Shown here: positions 19,131 through 27,798 of the stretch, piece by piece
How positions within the stretch are numbered: the stretch's first letter is position 1
How the letters are laid out: every line of letters begins with the position of its first letter
Source of the DNA: Deltaproteobacteria bacterium
Lineage (GTDB): Bacteria > Myxococcota_A > UBA9160 > SZUA-336
Assembly (NCBI GenBank): GCA_029261895.1
Contig: JAJDAK010000053.1
Location: forward strand, 1 to 64,000
DNA length: 64,000 nt
Direction of reading: 5' to 3'
Program-made: the position numbers and the translations under genes
The notes under the pieces: generated by a model
Told to the model about the DNA's origin: nothing
Databases searched by the model: none
What the model saw: only the letters and a program-made list of their open reading frames with translations

Positions 19131-19561
19131 GCGGCGTTAGGCTCCACTACGTGTCGAACGGGCAACTCAGGATCGTCAAGAATCATCTGATGGGCCCGTC
19201 GGTTTTTGACGTTCACCACAACGGGCGCTCGCAGGTTTGCGGTAAGCTCCGATTCCTGCGCATTTAGGATCACGAAGACCGCGACGTCACCTGGCCCATT
19301 GTTAGACTCCCAGCCGATCAGGCTGAGGATAGACTTCGGGACGTCAATCTCATAGGACGGCATGATTTGTTCCGGTTCGATCACCAAGAATGCGATCTCT
19401 GGGCGATCGGCACACTGAAGCCACTTCAGTGGTGTGTCTATATCATGCTCCATCACAACGAACTTGGTACATTCCGGAAATCCGGGTAATCCGCGTTCAA
19501 AGTGCACAACATCATCATCTGGCACTTCGACTACACCGAAGCGCGGCGACTCGAACTTCAT
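19127..19561 (-). CDS. fliW: Flagellar assembly factor FliW
   Basis: 144 residues from the ATG overlapping the csrA stop; an upstream in-frame ATG at 19588 would lie inside csrA. Signature segments are HFERGLPGFPECTKFVVM (about 20-37), PLKWLQC and FLVI-P. FliW binds either flagellin or CsrA. When free flagellin is low it sequesters CsrA and lifts translational repression of flagellin. It is the last gene of the long flagellar operon. Flagellin itself is not in the window. Confidence 0.95.
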   Translation of the reverse strand: MKFESPRFGVVEVPDDDVVHFERGLPGFPECTKFVVMEHDIDTPLKWLQCADRPEIAFLVIEPEQIMPSYEIDVPKSILSLIGWESNNGPGDVAVFVILNAQESELTANLRAPVVVNVKNRRAHQMILDDPELPVRHVVEPNAA

Positions 19562-19797
19562 TTGCCCCTCCCCTTTGAGCGTTTCCACAACGCTGCAGCG
19601 TCGAATTCCTTGGCCGTCTTTGCGGCTTCCTTATTTTCTTGTTGAACCTGCTCGTAAATTTCTTCTCGATGCACTGGAATCTGTCGGGGTGCGTCGATTG
19701 CGAAACGAACTTGTCCGCGCTGGATATCTAATACACGAACGGAGATCTCATCGCCGATCCGAATCGATTCACCGACTCGTCGCGTGAGAACAAGCAT
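19558..19797 (-). CDS. csrA: Carbon storage/translational regulator CsrA
   Basis: 79 residues. MLVLTRRVGESIRIGDEI and APRQIPVHREEIYEQ are diagnostic; Leu4 and Arg44 (in VHREEI), used for RNA binding, are present. The usual VRIGI strand reads VRFAI. The protein has about 18 more C-terminal residues than the 61-residue E. coli CsrA (to residue 79), charged and ending in WKRSKGRGK. Longer C-terminal tails are typical of CsrA proteins regulated by FliW. Coupled to fliW by an ATGA overlap, and 3 bases downstream of flgL. Confidence 0.95.
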   Translation of the reverse strand: MLVLTRRVGESIRIGDEISVRVLDIQRGQVRFAIDAPRQIPVHREEIYEQVQQENKEAAKTAKEFDAAALWKRSKGRGK

Positions 19798-19800
19798 CGT

Positions 19801-20751
19801 CTAGCCGAGGAAGTTGATCAGGCTCGGTTGAATAACCCGAGCTGTGACCGCCAATGAGGCTTGAAACGCCTGTTCACGATTTGCGAGATCTGTCGCGGCT
19901 TGAATGAAATCTAGGTCTTCAATGGTCGAGAGTTCCGTTTGCAGCGAGATATCGATTGAACTGAGTTGACCTTGAGCGAGAGAAAGCCGATTTAGGCGCG
20001 CGCCCAGTTCGCCGCGAGTCGCCAATACCTGATCGAGAGCTGCATCGATATTTCCCACGACGTCAGCCGGGCGGCCCTGGCCTGCAGGGTCGAGCAATCG
20101 ATTTCGGAGGTCCCGGATTACCGCGAAAATATCTACGTTGCTGCCGTCAGGCGTATCGTCGCCATCGGTGCTTCCCAAAAAGACCTCGCGACCGGTTACG
20201 TTTGCCTGCACTGTCGACGTAGCTCCGATCTGAACCGTAATCGCGCCGTTATCTCCGCCGTAGGTTCCGGCCGGCGCGGTTGTGTTGACGGTTCCGTCAA
20301 CAAAGGCCCCGGTCTTCGTGAAAGCTACGGTATCCGTATTAAAGCCGGCGAAAAGGTAGCGGCCATTGACTTCGGTATTCGAAAGCGCCAGCACCTGATC
20401 GAAGAGTTGCTCGACTTCCGGTTGAATTTTGTCGAATTCACCGGTTTCGATATCTGCCGATATCGCAAGTTCGCGCAACCGCGTCAACGTGCTGGTGAGA
20501 CCGCCAAGCGCGGTTTCCACCGGCTCAATGGTTGAACGCGCAGACTCGATATTACGCTGGTATTGATTTAGCTGACTCAAGCCTTTCCGTAGTCCAACAA
20601 TTTGTGCGGCACTACCGGGATCGTCTCCGGCTGTATTGACACGCTTTCCTGACGACAGCTGTGTTTGGAGTTGATTGAGTTCGTACCGCTGCAAACGCGT
20701 GCTGCGAACAGCGGCCGAGAACATACTTGCGTCAGATACACGAAATGCCAT
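19801..20751 (-). CDS. flgL: Flagellar hook-filament junction protein FlgL
   Basis: 316 residues; the second junction protein between hook and filament, exported by the flagellar apparatus. The N terminus (SDASMFSAAVRSTRLQRYELNQLQTQLSSGKRVN..GDDPGSAAQIVGLR) and C terminus (TELSTIEDLDFIQAATDLANREQAFQASLAVTARVIQPSLINFL) are the flagellin-like coiled-coil ends. A Gly/Thr-rich middle (about 170-215) is the exposed domain. An AGAGG ribosome site precedes the ATG. It follows flgK by 9 bases. Confidence 0.95.
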   Translation of the reverse strand: MAFRVSDASMFSAAVRSTRLQRYELNQLQTQLSSGKRVNTAGDDPGSAAQIVGLRKGLSQLNQYQRNIESARSTIEPVETALGGLTSTLTRLRELAISADIETGEFDKIQPEVEQLFDQVLALSNTEVNGRYLFAGFNTDTVAFTKTGAFVDGTVNTTAPAGTYGGDNGAITVQIGATSTVQANVTGREVFLGSTDGDDTPDGSNVDIFAVIRDLRNRLLDPAGQGRPADVVGNIDAALDQVLATRGELGARLNRLSLAQGQLSSIDISLQTELSTIEDLDFIQAATDLANREQAFQASLAVTARVIQPSLINFLG

Positions 20752-20760
20752 AAGAAACCT

Positions 20761-22272
20761 CTAAATCGAGAGCAGCCTCTCCAACAAGCCGTCAGCAATT
20801 TGAATCACGCGCGCGGAAGCTTGGTACGCGCGCTCATACGCGATGAGTTGAGTGACCTCCTCATCAATCGAAACGCCGGAAACCGATTCCCGAAGCTCTG
20901 TGAGCTGGGAAACCGTAAGATCACCCTGTGCGACCTGACGTGTCGCGCCCTGAACCGCTGAGCCCAATCTGCCTGCGAGAGAGCTCAAGACGGATCCGAG
21001 TGTATGGGTCGGATTCGTCGACGGCACCGCGGCACCGATCGCGTCACCGGTTAGATACACACCCGTTCGTGAATTTTCGAGAGCCGCAAGTGCGACCGCA
21101 TTCGCGTTATCGCCGGGATTTGCGCCGGCACCACCCACCGAAGTCAGGCCTGCGGCAACATGCTGCGGGTCGGTTTGGATCGTGGCGTATACGTCAATGA
21201 CTGCCGCGGCTCCCGCTACCGCGGCGAAATCCGGGCCGCCACCGAGATCGGTTTGAGTGGGGTCGACAAAGAAAATGCGCTGAGTGTTATCGTTCAGCCC
21301 GTAGCCGTTGTCATGGACGTCGTTGAAGCGTCGCGCCAAGTTGTAGGCGAACTCATCAAGTTCCTGCCGATAGTCCACGATCTGGGTGTCGCGTAGATCG
21401 AGTGTGGCGCCCATCTCACCACTGGTGATCCGAGAAGTAATCGGACCATTCAGTGACCCGTCGAGACTCTGAAAGATATGAGAGAACGATGGGTCGCTAA
21501 GGGTCGACGATTGGGTCGTGTCTGCCGATAGACTTCCTGCGGTAATACCATCGACCAAGAGGAACCCGCCACCGACGAATATGCTGACTTGACCGTCAGA
21601 GCGTTCAAAACTCGTGAAGTCGACTTTTTTTCCGAGCTCAATCATGCGTGCTTGACGTGTGTCACGAAGGGAGCTCGCTACGGTATTGCCACCGACTTCC
21701 TTTTTGAAGATGTCTCGGTTTAGCTCAGCGATCTCGATCGCGATGCCGTTAATATCAGTGACCTGTTGAGATATCGCTGCGTTCTGACCGATCTGGAGTT
21801 GGTGTAAGCGGTTGTCCATGTCGCGGATTTGGTCCGCGATCGCGGTTCCCGTTTGCACGACTTGTTCGCGCAATACTGCATTACTTGCATCACCACTCGA
21901 GAGGTCGTTGACAGCGCTGAAAAAATTCGACAGCGCAGTGCTTAGACCGGAGCCGCCAAGCTCATCAAAAACGCTTTCGAGGCGTCGTAAACCAGCTTCG
22001 AGGGTGGTGTCATAAGCAAGGCCCTGATGCTCTTGTAAAATCTGTGCATCAAGCACGGCATCGGCGACACGCTCAACCTGACCGACCGTGGAACCACCAC
22101 CTTGAGGGGTGCCGCCGGGCAGGAACGATGGGCTGACGGCTTCGAAAATCGCGCGCTGTCGGGTGTAACCTGGCGTATTAACGTTCGCGATATTATTTGA
22201 GGCGACCTGAATCGCGCGCGATTGGGCCAGGAGTCCAAGCTTGGCTGTATTCAGCGTTGAGGAGATCGACAT
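20761..22272 (-). CDS. flgK: Flagellar hook-associated protein 1 FlgK
   Basis: 503 residues from the ATG at 22272, which has GGGAGG six bases upstream (plus-strand 22279-22284); a longer frame to 22353 overlaps flgN and is rejected. The N terminus MSISSTLNTAKLGLLAQSRAIQVASNNIANVNTPGYTRQR carries the rod/hook SNN.AN..T.GY motif. The C terminus (ESVSGVSIDEEVTQLIAYERAYQASARVIQ) is the matching helix. It forms the first junction ring at the hook tip; FlgN encoded just upstream is its export chaperone. Confidence 0.96.
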   Translation of the reverse strand: MSISSTLNTAKLGLLAQSRAIQVASNNIANVNTPGYTRQRAIFEAVSPSFLPGGTPQGGGSTVGQVERVADAVLDAQILQEHQGLAYDTTLEAGLRRLESVFDELGGSGLSTALSNFFSAVNDLSSGDASNAVLREQVVQTGTAIADQIRDMDNRLHQLQIGQNAAISQQVTDINGIAIEIAELNRDIFKKEVGGNTVASSLRDTRQARMIELGKKVDFTSFERSDGQVSIFVGGGFLLVDGITAGSLSADTTQSSTLSDPSFSHIFQSLDGSLNGPITSRITSGEMGATLDLRDTQIVDYRQELDEFAYNLARRFNDVHDNGYGLNDNTQRIFFVDPTQTDLGGGPDFAAVAGAAAVIDVYATIQTDPQHVAAGLTSVGGAGANPGDNANAVALAALENSRTGVYLTGDAIGAAVPSTNPTHTLGSVLSSLAGRLGSAVQGATRQVAQGDLTVSQLTELRESVSGVSIDEEVTQLIAYERAYQASARVIQIADGLLERLLSI

Positions 22273-22273
22273 A

Positions 22274-22777
22274 CTACGCCTCCCGCTGTATCGAGACGGC
22301 GTCGTTGGAGCTCGCTGCTTCAACCTGGCCGTCTGCACCGTAGGTCTGCGCATCTGGGGTGCGGAGTGATTGAATCAGAGAGAGTAGGCCCCGGATTCCG
22401 AGAATGGATTGTTCGAGAAAACCACGGCTGATGGCTACCAGCTCACTCAAGCTTCCGATCACCGCGCGCAACTTCTCGGCCGACGATTCAAGGGCAGTTC
22501 CATCAGCGCCGAGTTGCGGACAGATCTTTGAGATCCGTAACTCCTCGGCGGGTATCCCCAGCGCGTTGCCTAGTTGAAGCGTCAACCGCATGCGCTGTTC
22601 TTCTAGTGATTGAAAGCGAATGATGAGTTCTTCTTTCACAAGGTTCGATGCTTCGAGCGCAACGATTTCCTGATGAATGATGAGCTTGTGATCCGTTTGC
22701 AGTTGCTCAAGCAAATTGCACGCAAGACGCGTCTCGCCATCGAGCACGGCGATCAACTCTTCTACAACCGCTTTCAT
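22274..22777 (-). CDS. flgN: FlgN-type flagellar export chaperone
   Basis: 167 residues, almost all helical, with the FlgN pattern: ELIAVLDGETRLACNLLEQLQTDHKLIIHQEIVALEASNLVKEELI, then EEQRMRL. FlgN-family proteins escort FlgK and FlgL to the export gate. It overlaps the rod-binding gene by ATGA and ends one base before the flgK ATG. Identification rests on pattern and position between flgJ and flgK; sequence conservation in this family is weak. Confidence 0.85.
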   Translation of the reverse strand: MKAVVEELIAVLDGETRLACNLLEQLQTDHKLIIHQEIVALEASNLVKEELIIRFQSLEEQRMRLTLQLGNALGIPAEELRISKICPQLGADGTALESSAEKLRAVIGSLSELVAISRGFLEQSILGIRGLLSLIQSLRTPDAQTYGADGQVEAASSNDAVSIQREA

Positions 22778-23073
22778 GGCTGGTCCTTTAACTGACTCAA
22801 CATCTGCTTGGCGAGTCCGAATGTGCCAGCTTCTGCTGCTTTTTTGGAGAGCGCATCGTAGATCAGCGACTGATACCCTTCGTACTTACTATCGTCAAAT
22901 AGGCCGCTGGACTGCACTGTCTTCTGCATCTCTGAAAGCAGGCTATTGAGCATATAGGCCTCGAACTCCTGGGCCGCTTCGGCGAGCTCCGTCTCGGATT
23001 TGGACGGTTTGTCCACATCGAGCTTATGCTGCGCAAAAAGCGCGTTGTGCGTCGTGTTTAGTTCGAATTCCAA
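22774..23073 (-). CDS. flgJ: Rod-binding protein (FlgJ N-terminal domain only)
   Basis: 99 residues from a TTG with GGGGAG 8 bases upstream. AAQEFEAYMLNSLLSEMQKTV (about 33-53) and GLFDDSKYEGYQSLIYDALSKKAAEAGTFGLAKQM match the rod-capping domain of FlgJ. The muramidase domain found in enterobacterial FlgJ is absent, as is common outside gammaproteobacteria, so a separate enzyme must open the cell wall for the rod. Confidence 0.92.
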   Translation of the reverse strand: MEFELNTTHNALFAQHKLDVDKPSKSETELAEAAQEFEAYMLNSLLSEMQKTVQSSGLFDDSKYEGYQSLIYDALSKKAAEAGTFGLAKQMLSQLKDQP

Positions 23074-23128
23074 GGGTCAGTCTCCCCGCGGCCTTATCGG
23101 CAATGTCCACTGCTGTCTTGAGTTGTCA

Positions 23129-24223
23129 CTAGATGATCTTTAACTCCGCTTGTAACGCGCCCGCCGCTTTGACGGCTTGAAGGATCGCGATCAGATCTCG
23201 CGGACTCGCGCCAACACGATTGAGCGAACGTACGAGCTCCCCAATCGTGACTCCCTGAACGACGACGAGATTCGATCCTTGTTCCTGCACTACGATTTCA
23301 TCGTTGTCGAACGTCACGGTCGAACCTGTTTCGGAGAATGGTTGTGGTTGTGACACGTCGGTCCGAACAGATACACGAACACTCAGGTTGCCATGGGAGA
23401 TAGCAACGGCGGAAACCAGTACACCTGCCCCCATCACGACTGTTCCGGTGCGTTCGTTGAGCACAACGGCTGCGGTTCGGTCCGGTTCGACTTGAACGTC
23501 CTCAACTCGGGCGAGAAAAGGCACAGGATTACCCCGGTAGCTTTCGGGAATTTCGACGTCGATGGTGCCTGAGTCGGTCGCTTGCGCTAATTTATCGCCA
23601 AGCTTTTTATTGATTTCAATGGCGACTCGTGCTGCGGTTGTAAAATCCTTCTCTCGCAAGATCAGACGTACATACTGTTGATCCGCGATAGGGAGTGGAA
23701 CTTCGTTTTCAACCAATGCGCCAGACGGGATGCGTCCTACCGTTGGGTGATTTTGCTGCACCAGGTCTCCCTGACCGCTAGCGGCAGAGAAGCCTCCGAT
23801 CGAAACCGCGCCTTGCGCGAGGGCATACACTTCACCGTCAACACCGAGCAGTGGAGTAGCGAGTAGTGTTCCGCCTTGAAGATTGGCCGCGTCTCCAATC
23901 GAGCTTACCAGGACGTCCAGTGGTTCACCCATGCGGGCAAACGGTGGTAGATCGGCTGTTACCATTACCGCTGCCACGTTGGTTACGCTCAGCGCTTTGG
24001 GGTCAACGACGATTCCAAGCTTTCCGAGCAGGCCTGCAAGAGATTGATTCGCGAATAGGCTTGCGGAGCTATCACCCGTCGCTTGTAGACCTACAATGAT
24101 TCCGTAGCCCACGAGCGGGTTGCTTCGGACGCCCTGAAAACCAGCGAGGTCCTTAATTCTGGCGGCCTCGACTGTAGCCGCAGTCCCAACGAGCAGGGCG
24201 AGTATGAAAGCGAGAATTCGCAT
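23129..24223 (-). CDS. flgI: Flagellar P-ring protein FlgI
   Basis: 364 residues; the ATG shares its A with the flgH stop (TGATG). Signal peptide about 1-21 (ILAFILALLVGTAATVEA). RIKDLAGFQGVRSNPLVGYGIIVGLQATGDS is the FlgI N-terminal signature, and GVTIGELVRSLNRVGASPRDLIAILQAVKAAGALQAEL the C-terminal one. It polymerises in the periplasm around the rod with the help of FlgA. The 55-base gap after it is the largest in this part of the operon. Confidence 0.96.
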   Translation of the reverse strand: MRILAFILALLVGTAATVEAARIKDLAGFQGVRSNPLVGYGIIVGLQATGDSSASLFANQSLAGLLGKLGIVVDPKALSVTNVAAVMVTADLPPFARMGEPLDVLVSSIGDAANLQGGTLLATPLLGVDGEVYALAQGAVSIGGFSAASGQGDLVQQNHPTVGRIPSGALVENEVPLPIADQQYVRLILREKDFTTAARVAIEINKKLGDKLAQATDSGTIDVEIPESYRGNPVPFLARVEDVQVEPDRTAAVVLNERTGTVVMGAGVLVSAVAISHGNLSVRVSVRTDVSQPQPFSETGSTVTFDNDEIVVQEQGSNLVVVQGVTIGELVRSLNRVGASPRDLIAILQAVKAAGALQAELKII

Positions 24224-24963
24224 CAGAACGGTAGTACCTTGCCGAAGAAGCGCGCCAGCCACGGTTCCCGGGTTTTTTCCGACATGGATCCGCGACCGCC
24301 GTACTGAATGTCAGCACTTGCGATCAATGCGGAAGGGACGCTGTTGTCCAGTCGCACATCTTCGGGTCGAACGTAGCCGCTGAGTTCAATAATTTGTTTC
24401 TCGTGATTGATTGTGAGGTGCCGCTCACCACGAATTTCGAGCAATCCGGAGGGCGTCACGCCCGTGACCATGCACGCCACGGTCGTTGCGAAGGTCGATG
24501 CCCGTTCGACTTTTCCCTCACCTGAGAATGCTGAGGTCGCGTCTGTATCAAGGATCTCGATATTACCAGAAGGGTTGTTGTTCGTTTTCTGGTTCGAGAA
24601 TCCGAGGAACCCGAGAATGTTTCGAATCGGACGCGAGATGATCGTTTGCAGGGCAGTGGCGCTCTCGATATTTACATCGTAAGACGTGGCACGGTCGAGC
24701 TCGGTTTTCGCGTCTGCGTCGGCAGTCGCTGTTTCACTAATCAACACAGTAACGATGTCGCCAACGCGTTTCGCACGATTTTCGAAAGCCAAAAAGCGAC
24801 GCGATGAATCGCCCCGCCAGAGCGAACCCGACGAAGGCGTATAGGCTTCGGGTTCGGGTGGAGGGGGGGGTAGCAGGGGCTCATCTTGCGGCAACCATCC
24901 CGGCGCGCCCATATCAACGCATCCGAGTCCAAGAATCGCAAGAAACATCACCCCGCGTTTCAT
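24223..24963 (-). CDS. flgH: Flagellar L-ring lipoprotein FlgH
   Basis: 246 residues. Lipobox LGLGC with Cys15, then a Pro-rich linker (LLPPPPPEPEAY). SLW (about 47-49), RVGDIVTVLISETA, ERASTFATTVACMVTGVTPSGLLEIRGERHLTINHEKQIIELSGYVRPEDV are classic FlgH motifs. It forms the outer-membrane ring, direct evidence of a diderm envelope. Overlaps flgA by ATGA and flgI by one base. Confidence 0.96.
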   Translation of the reverse strand: MKRGVMFLAILGLGCVDMGAPGWLPQDEPLLPPPPPEPEAYTPSSGSLWRGDSSRRFLAFENRAKRVGDIVTVLISETATADADAKTELDRATSYDVNIESATALQTIISRPIRNILGFLGFSNQKTNNNPSGNIEILDTDATSAFSGEGKVERASTFATTVACMVTGVTPSGLLEIRGERHLTINHEKQIIELSGYVRPEDVRLDNSVPSALIASADIQYGGRGSMSEKTREPWLARFFGKVLPF

Positions 24964-25934
24964 TGGTCGCTTCCCACGGCTGGGAGTGACAACATCGCTC
25001 GGCCTTCTCCGGTGACTTCAACCTGAAAGCGTCGACGTGAGACCGGGTTTTCGGCTTGGATCATCTGGCCGAAAGAACCGTTTTCAAGCGCCTTTGCCTC
25101 GATCCGAATTTCGAGGCCCCCGGTTTGCGCATCGACCAGCATGATGTCGCCACGCTTTACGAGATTCTGTATGACGAGATGGCGTCGTAGAACCACCCTG
25201 CCTTCGGAGAGGGGTTCAGCGAGACGCTCGCCGGCGACATCTGGAAGATCGGTTAGGAACTGACGCGGTAAACCTCGGAGACTTCGCTTTTCGAGTTGCG
25301 TCGATTCGCTGGTTAGAATGGCGCCGCGCCGAAGAGGCTTTGATGCCACGAGGACCGGAAGTTCGACATCGATCTCAACCGAAGCGGTACGTTGAACGCG
25401 AAACGTTTTCGAGCTCTCGGGGTCCACGTATTCTAACTGCGCGTTTACGCGCCCAAGAAAATCTTCGCCAGGGCTGAAGTGTACATTTAGACGATCCGAA
25501 CCCACGGGAACCGCGAGTATTTTCGGAACATTCCAATTCGATAAGGTTGTTGCTTCTTCCGGCCAAGTCATGCGATGGCGAATCGCTTTTTCCAGCTTTT
25601 CTCGGAGCTCCTTGCCGGAGATCTCGTTCGCCGCGGTTCGTACGCTGACTTCCTTGGGGATATCGATGAACAGGTGGGGCGCGACCGCCAGAATCTGCTT
25701 TGAGATCCCTTCACCGGAAAACTTGCGAACGCCGCCGGGTTCTGCGGAACGTCCCAACGAGATGTTTCCGATACGCCTGACGTAACGCTCCTCAACACCG
25801 TCAGTAACCACCATGGCGCCGAGTGTGATTTCGGGACCATCAACGGTAACGTCGCTTTCGATTTTCACCAGAGACCGCGCATCCGCGGTGATGGTGAAGA
25901 ATAGGGCGCTAGTGATCGCCAGCAGAAACTTCAT
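24960..25934 (-). CDS. flgA: Flagellar P-ring assembly chaperone FlgA
   Basis: 324 residues, longer than the ~220 of E. coli because of an extended N-terminal half. Signal peptide about 1-19. The C-terminal SAF domain (about 195-320) shows LVASKPLRRGAILTSESTQLEKRSL, VAGERLAEPLSEGRVVLRRHLV, and the LVKRGDIMLVDAQTGGLEIRIEAKALENGSFGQMIQAENPVSRRRFQVEVTGEGRA pattern typical of FlgA. It binds FlgI in the periplasm before P-ring assembly. It starts right after flgG. Confidence 0.93.
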   Translation of the reverse strand: MKFLLAITSALFFTITADARSLVKIESDVTVDGPEITLGAMVVTDGVEERYVRRIGNISLGRSAEPGGVRKFSGEGISKQILAVAPHLFIDIPKEVSVRTAANEISGKELREKLEKAIRHRMTWPEEATTLSNWNVPKILAVPVGSDRLNVHFSPGEDFLGRVNAQLEYVDPESSKTFRVQRTASVEIDVELPVLVASKPLRRGAILTSESTQLEKRSLRGLPRQFLTDLPDVAGERLAEPLSEGRVVLRRHLVIQNLVKRGDIMLVDAQTGGLEIRIEAKALENGSFGQMIQAENPVSRRRFQVEVTGEGRAMLSLPAVGSDQ

Positions 25935-25936
25935 GA

Positions 25937-26713
25937 TTACCTCTGCGTAATGAAGCGCATGATGTCGTCGACGCTTGAAATTACACGCGTATTGGCTTCG
26001 AATGCGCGTTGAGCCAGAATGAGCTCGACCAGCTCTTCTGCGACATTGACGTTCGACTCTTCAAGTGCGCCTTGTGAAATGGTTCCAAATGCTGTCTGGC
26101 CGGGAACACCTGTTGAGGGTGCGCCCGACGACTCAGTCTCTGTAAATAGATTGTGCCCTATGGCTTCAAGCCCCGCGGAGTTCGCGAACCGTGCGAGTTG
26201 GAATTGTCCGACCTGCGTCGGTGTTGAGGAACCAGGCTGCACAACGTTTACAAGCCCGTCCTGGGAAATCGTGATTGTGAGTGAAGTACTTGGAATCGTA
26301 ATCGGTGGATTCAGCAGTAGTCCGCCCGAAGTCACAAGATTGCCGTTGGTGTTGATCTTGAAGGATCCATTCCGCGTATAGGCGGGGTCTCCGTTGAGTC
26401 GTGTGATTTCAAAGAAACCATCGCCTTCAACTGCGATATCCAGGGGCTGATCGGTTTGTCGCAATGCGCCTGCAGTATGAATGTGCTCCGTACCTACGAC
26501 GCGTGTACCGCGCCCAAACTGAAGTCCGGTTGGGCTGTCATTCTCTCCTACGGGCGAACGCACTGTTTCATAGAGGAGATCCTCAAATTGGGGTCGCATC
26601 CTCTTGAAACCATTTGTCCCAAGGTTGGCGAGGTTGTTTGCGATTACGTCGATCCGCACCTGCTGTGCAGTTGTCCCCGTTACCGCTGTAAACATCGCTG
26701 ATCCGCCCATCAT
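25937..26713 (-). CDS. flgG: Distal rod protein FlgG
   Basis: 258 residues. FTAVTGTTAQQVRIDVIANNLANLGTNGFKR at the N terminus and SNVNVAEELVELILAQRAFEANTRVISSVDDIMRFITQR at the C terminus are the rod signatures. The body has LQFGRGTRVVGTEHIHTAGALRQTDQPLDIAVEGDGFF. Two ATG codons in a row stand after AAAGGAG, and the second (26710) has the better spacing. It builds the distal rod within the P and L rings. Length is about that of the usual 260. Confidence 0.95.
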   Translation of the reverse strand: MMGGSAMFTAVTGTTAQQVRIDVIANNLANLGTNGFKRMRPQFEDLLYETVRSPVGENDSPTGLQFGRGTRVVGTEHIHTAGALRQTDQPLDIAVEGDGFFEITRLNGDPAYTRNGSFKINTNGNLVTSGGLLLNPPITIPSTSLTITISQDGLVNVVQPGSSTPTQVGQFQLARFANSAGLEAIGHNLFTETESSGAPSTGVPGQTAFGTISQGALEESNVNVAEELVELILAQRAFEANTRVISSVDDIMRFITQR

Positions 26714-26738
26714 CTACTCCTTTCAAGAACCTGAACTA

Positions 26739-27443
26739 CTACTGCTGCGCGTCAATGAGGCTACCGGTTAGCTCGTCATTTATTCGAAGTGACCGCATCG
26801 ACGCTTCAATAGAGCGCGTCGCGCTGATCAACTGAACCATTTCCGCCGCTATATTGACGTTGGAAGCTTCAACAAATCCCGAGTTGATGGAGGGGTTATC
26901 GACATCCTCGATGCCAGCATCGGGACTTGCGGCTATCACGCTTTCGCCGATCTTCGTGAGTTGGCTTGGGTCGGTGAAGGTTACAACCTTGAGTTTACCC
27001 ACCGCTCCCTGTTCGGTAACGAAGGTTCCATCGTTTGTTAAATGTACAGGCTGGTCAGTCGGCACGCTCAAAGCACCGCCGTCACCCTTTACCTGAAGCC
27101 CGTTGGGCAGAACTACGCGACCATCTGCAGCAATCTGAAAATCACCGCGTCGGGTGTAGACTTCGGAACCATCGTCTGCTTCAACGACAAAGAAGCCCTC
27201 GCCGCTGATCGCTCCGTGAATAGGATTTTCTGTTGACTTATGTGACCCGGGGGTGAGATCGACTTTCCCGGTGCTTGATCGCGCGTAAGAGGATGCAGCG
27301 CCGAGAATCGTGTCGAATACGGTTTGGTCGCGGCGATAACCCGTTGTAGATGCATTCGCCACGTTGTTCGAAATTGCATCGAGTTCGGCTTGGTTCGCAG
27401 CTACACCGGTATACGATATATAGAGTCCATCAGGCATTGGCAT
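26739..27443 (-). CDS. flgF: Proximal rod protein FlgF
   Basis: 234 residues. LYISYTGVAANQAELDAISNNVANASTTGYRRD, AISGEGFFVVEADDGSEVYTRRGDFQIAADGRVV and SNVNIAAEMVQLISATRSIEASMRSLR mark a FlgF/FlgG rod protein; the shorter length and its place before flgG favour FlgF. The start is uncertain: ATG at 27443 or at 27437. A sigma-54 type element sits immediately upstream at 27451-27466, so either the transcript from it is almost leaderless or a later start is used. Confidence 0.92.
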   Translation of the reverse strand: MPMPDGLYISYTGVAANQAELDAISNNVANASTTGYRRDQTVFDTILGAASSYARSSTGKVDLTPGSHKSTENPIHGAISGEGFFVVEADDGSEVYTRRGDFQIAADGRVVLPNGLQVKGDGGALSVPTDQPVHLTNDGTFVTEQGAVGKLKVVTFTDPSQLTKIGESVIAASPDAGIEDVDNPSINSGFVEASNVNIAAEMVQLISATRSIEASMRSLRINDELTGSLIDAQQ

Positions 27444-27450
27444 TCAGGAT

Positions 27451-27466
27451 TGCAAAGATGGTGCCG
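27451..27466 (-). promoter_or_regulatory. Candidate sigma-54 (RpoN) promoter before flgF
   Basis: On the minus strand the sequence reads CGGCACC-ATCT-TTGCA, with the GG and GC doublets exactly 10 bases apart as in the -24/-12 consensus TGGCACG-N4-TTGCA. It lies in the 46-base gap between the acidic hypothetical gene and flgF. The expected start of transcription (about 27441) falls at the first flgF codons, which weakens the call. It would give flgF-flgG-flgA-flgH-flgI and the rest their own RpoN control. Confidence 0.5.
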
Positions 27467-27489
27467 ACAGGTCTGGCGCCGAATGTCTG

Positions 27490-27798
27490 TTAGTGGAGCG
27501 TTCGTCTTCGGGTTTCGATAGGTAGAATCTGCAGGGTAGGAAGAATGATTCCGCTCACGGTTACATCAATGCGATGTTCATCATCATCGGAAGGGCCATG
27601 GGTATTGCGGTTCTGCGTTGAGGAAGCGGGTCGTGTGTTGGAGCTTGAGTCGGAGTCAGGGCTGGATTCGTCGTTGTCGTCTGGGTCGTCGTCGATTTTT
27701 GGGAAGGGACGCTGTTTCTTAGAGCCTTGATTTCGGTCTTGAATTTTGCCAATGACACCTCCCACGCGACCGATTTCTGCGGCTTCGATGGTTGTCAT
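27490..27798 (-). CDS. Hypothetical acidic protein in the flagellar operon
   Basis: 102 residues, not recognised. It has a short N-terminal helix (TTIEAAEIGRVGGVIGKIQDR), then a Lys-rich patch, then a disordered Asp/Ser/Asn-rich middle (about 35-75), then RIDVTVSGIILPTLQILPIE, which looks like a strand-forming C-terminal peptide. The ATGA overlap with the HDOD gene and its place before flgF support that it is a real gene. It could be a small adaptor; no function can be assigned. Confidence 0.62.
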   Translation of the reverse strand: MTTIEAAEIGRVGGVIGKIQDRNQGSKKQRPFPKIDDDPDDNDESSPDSDSSSNTRPASSTQNRNTHGPSDDDEHRIDVTVSGIILPTLQILPIETRRRTLH

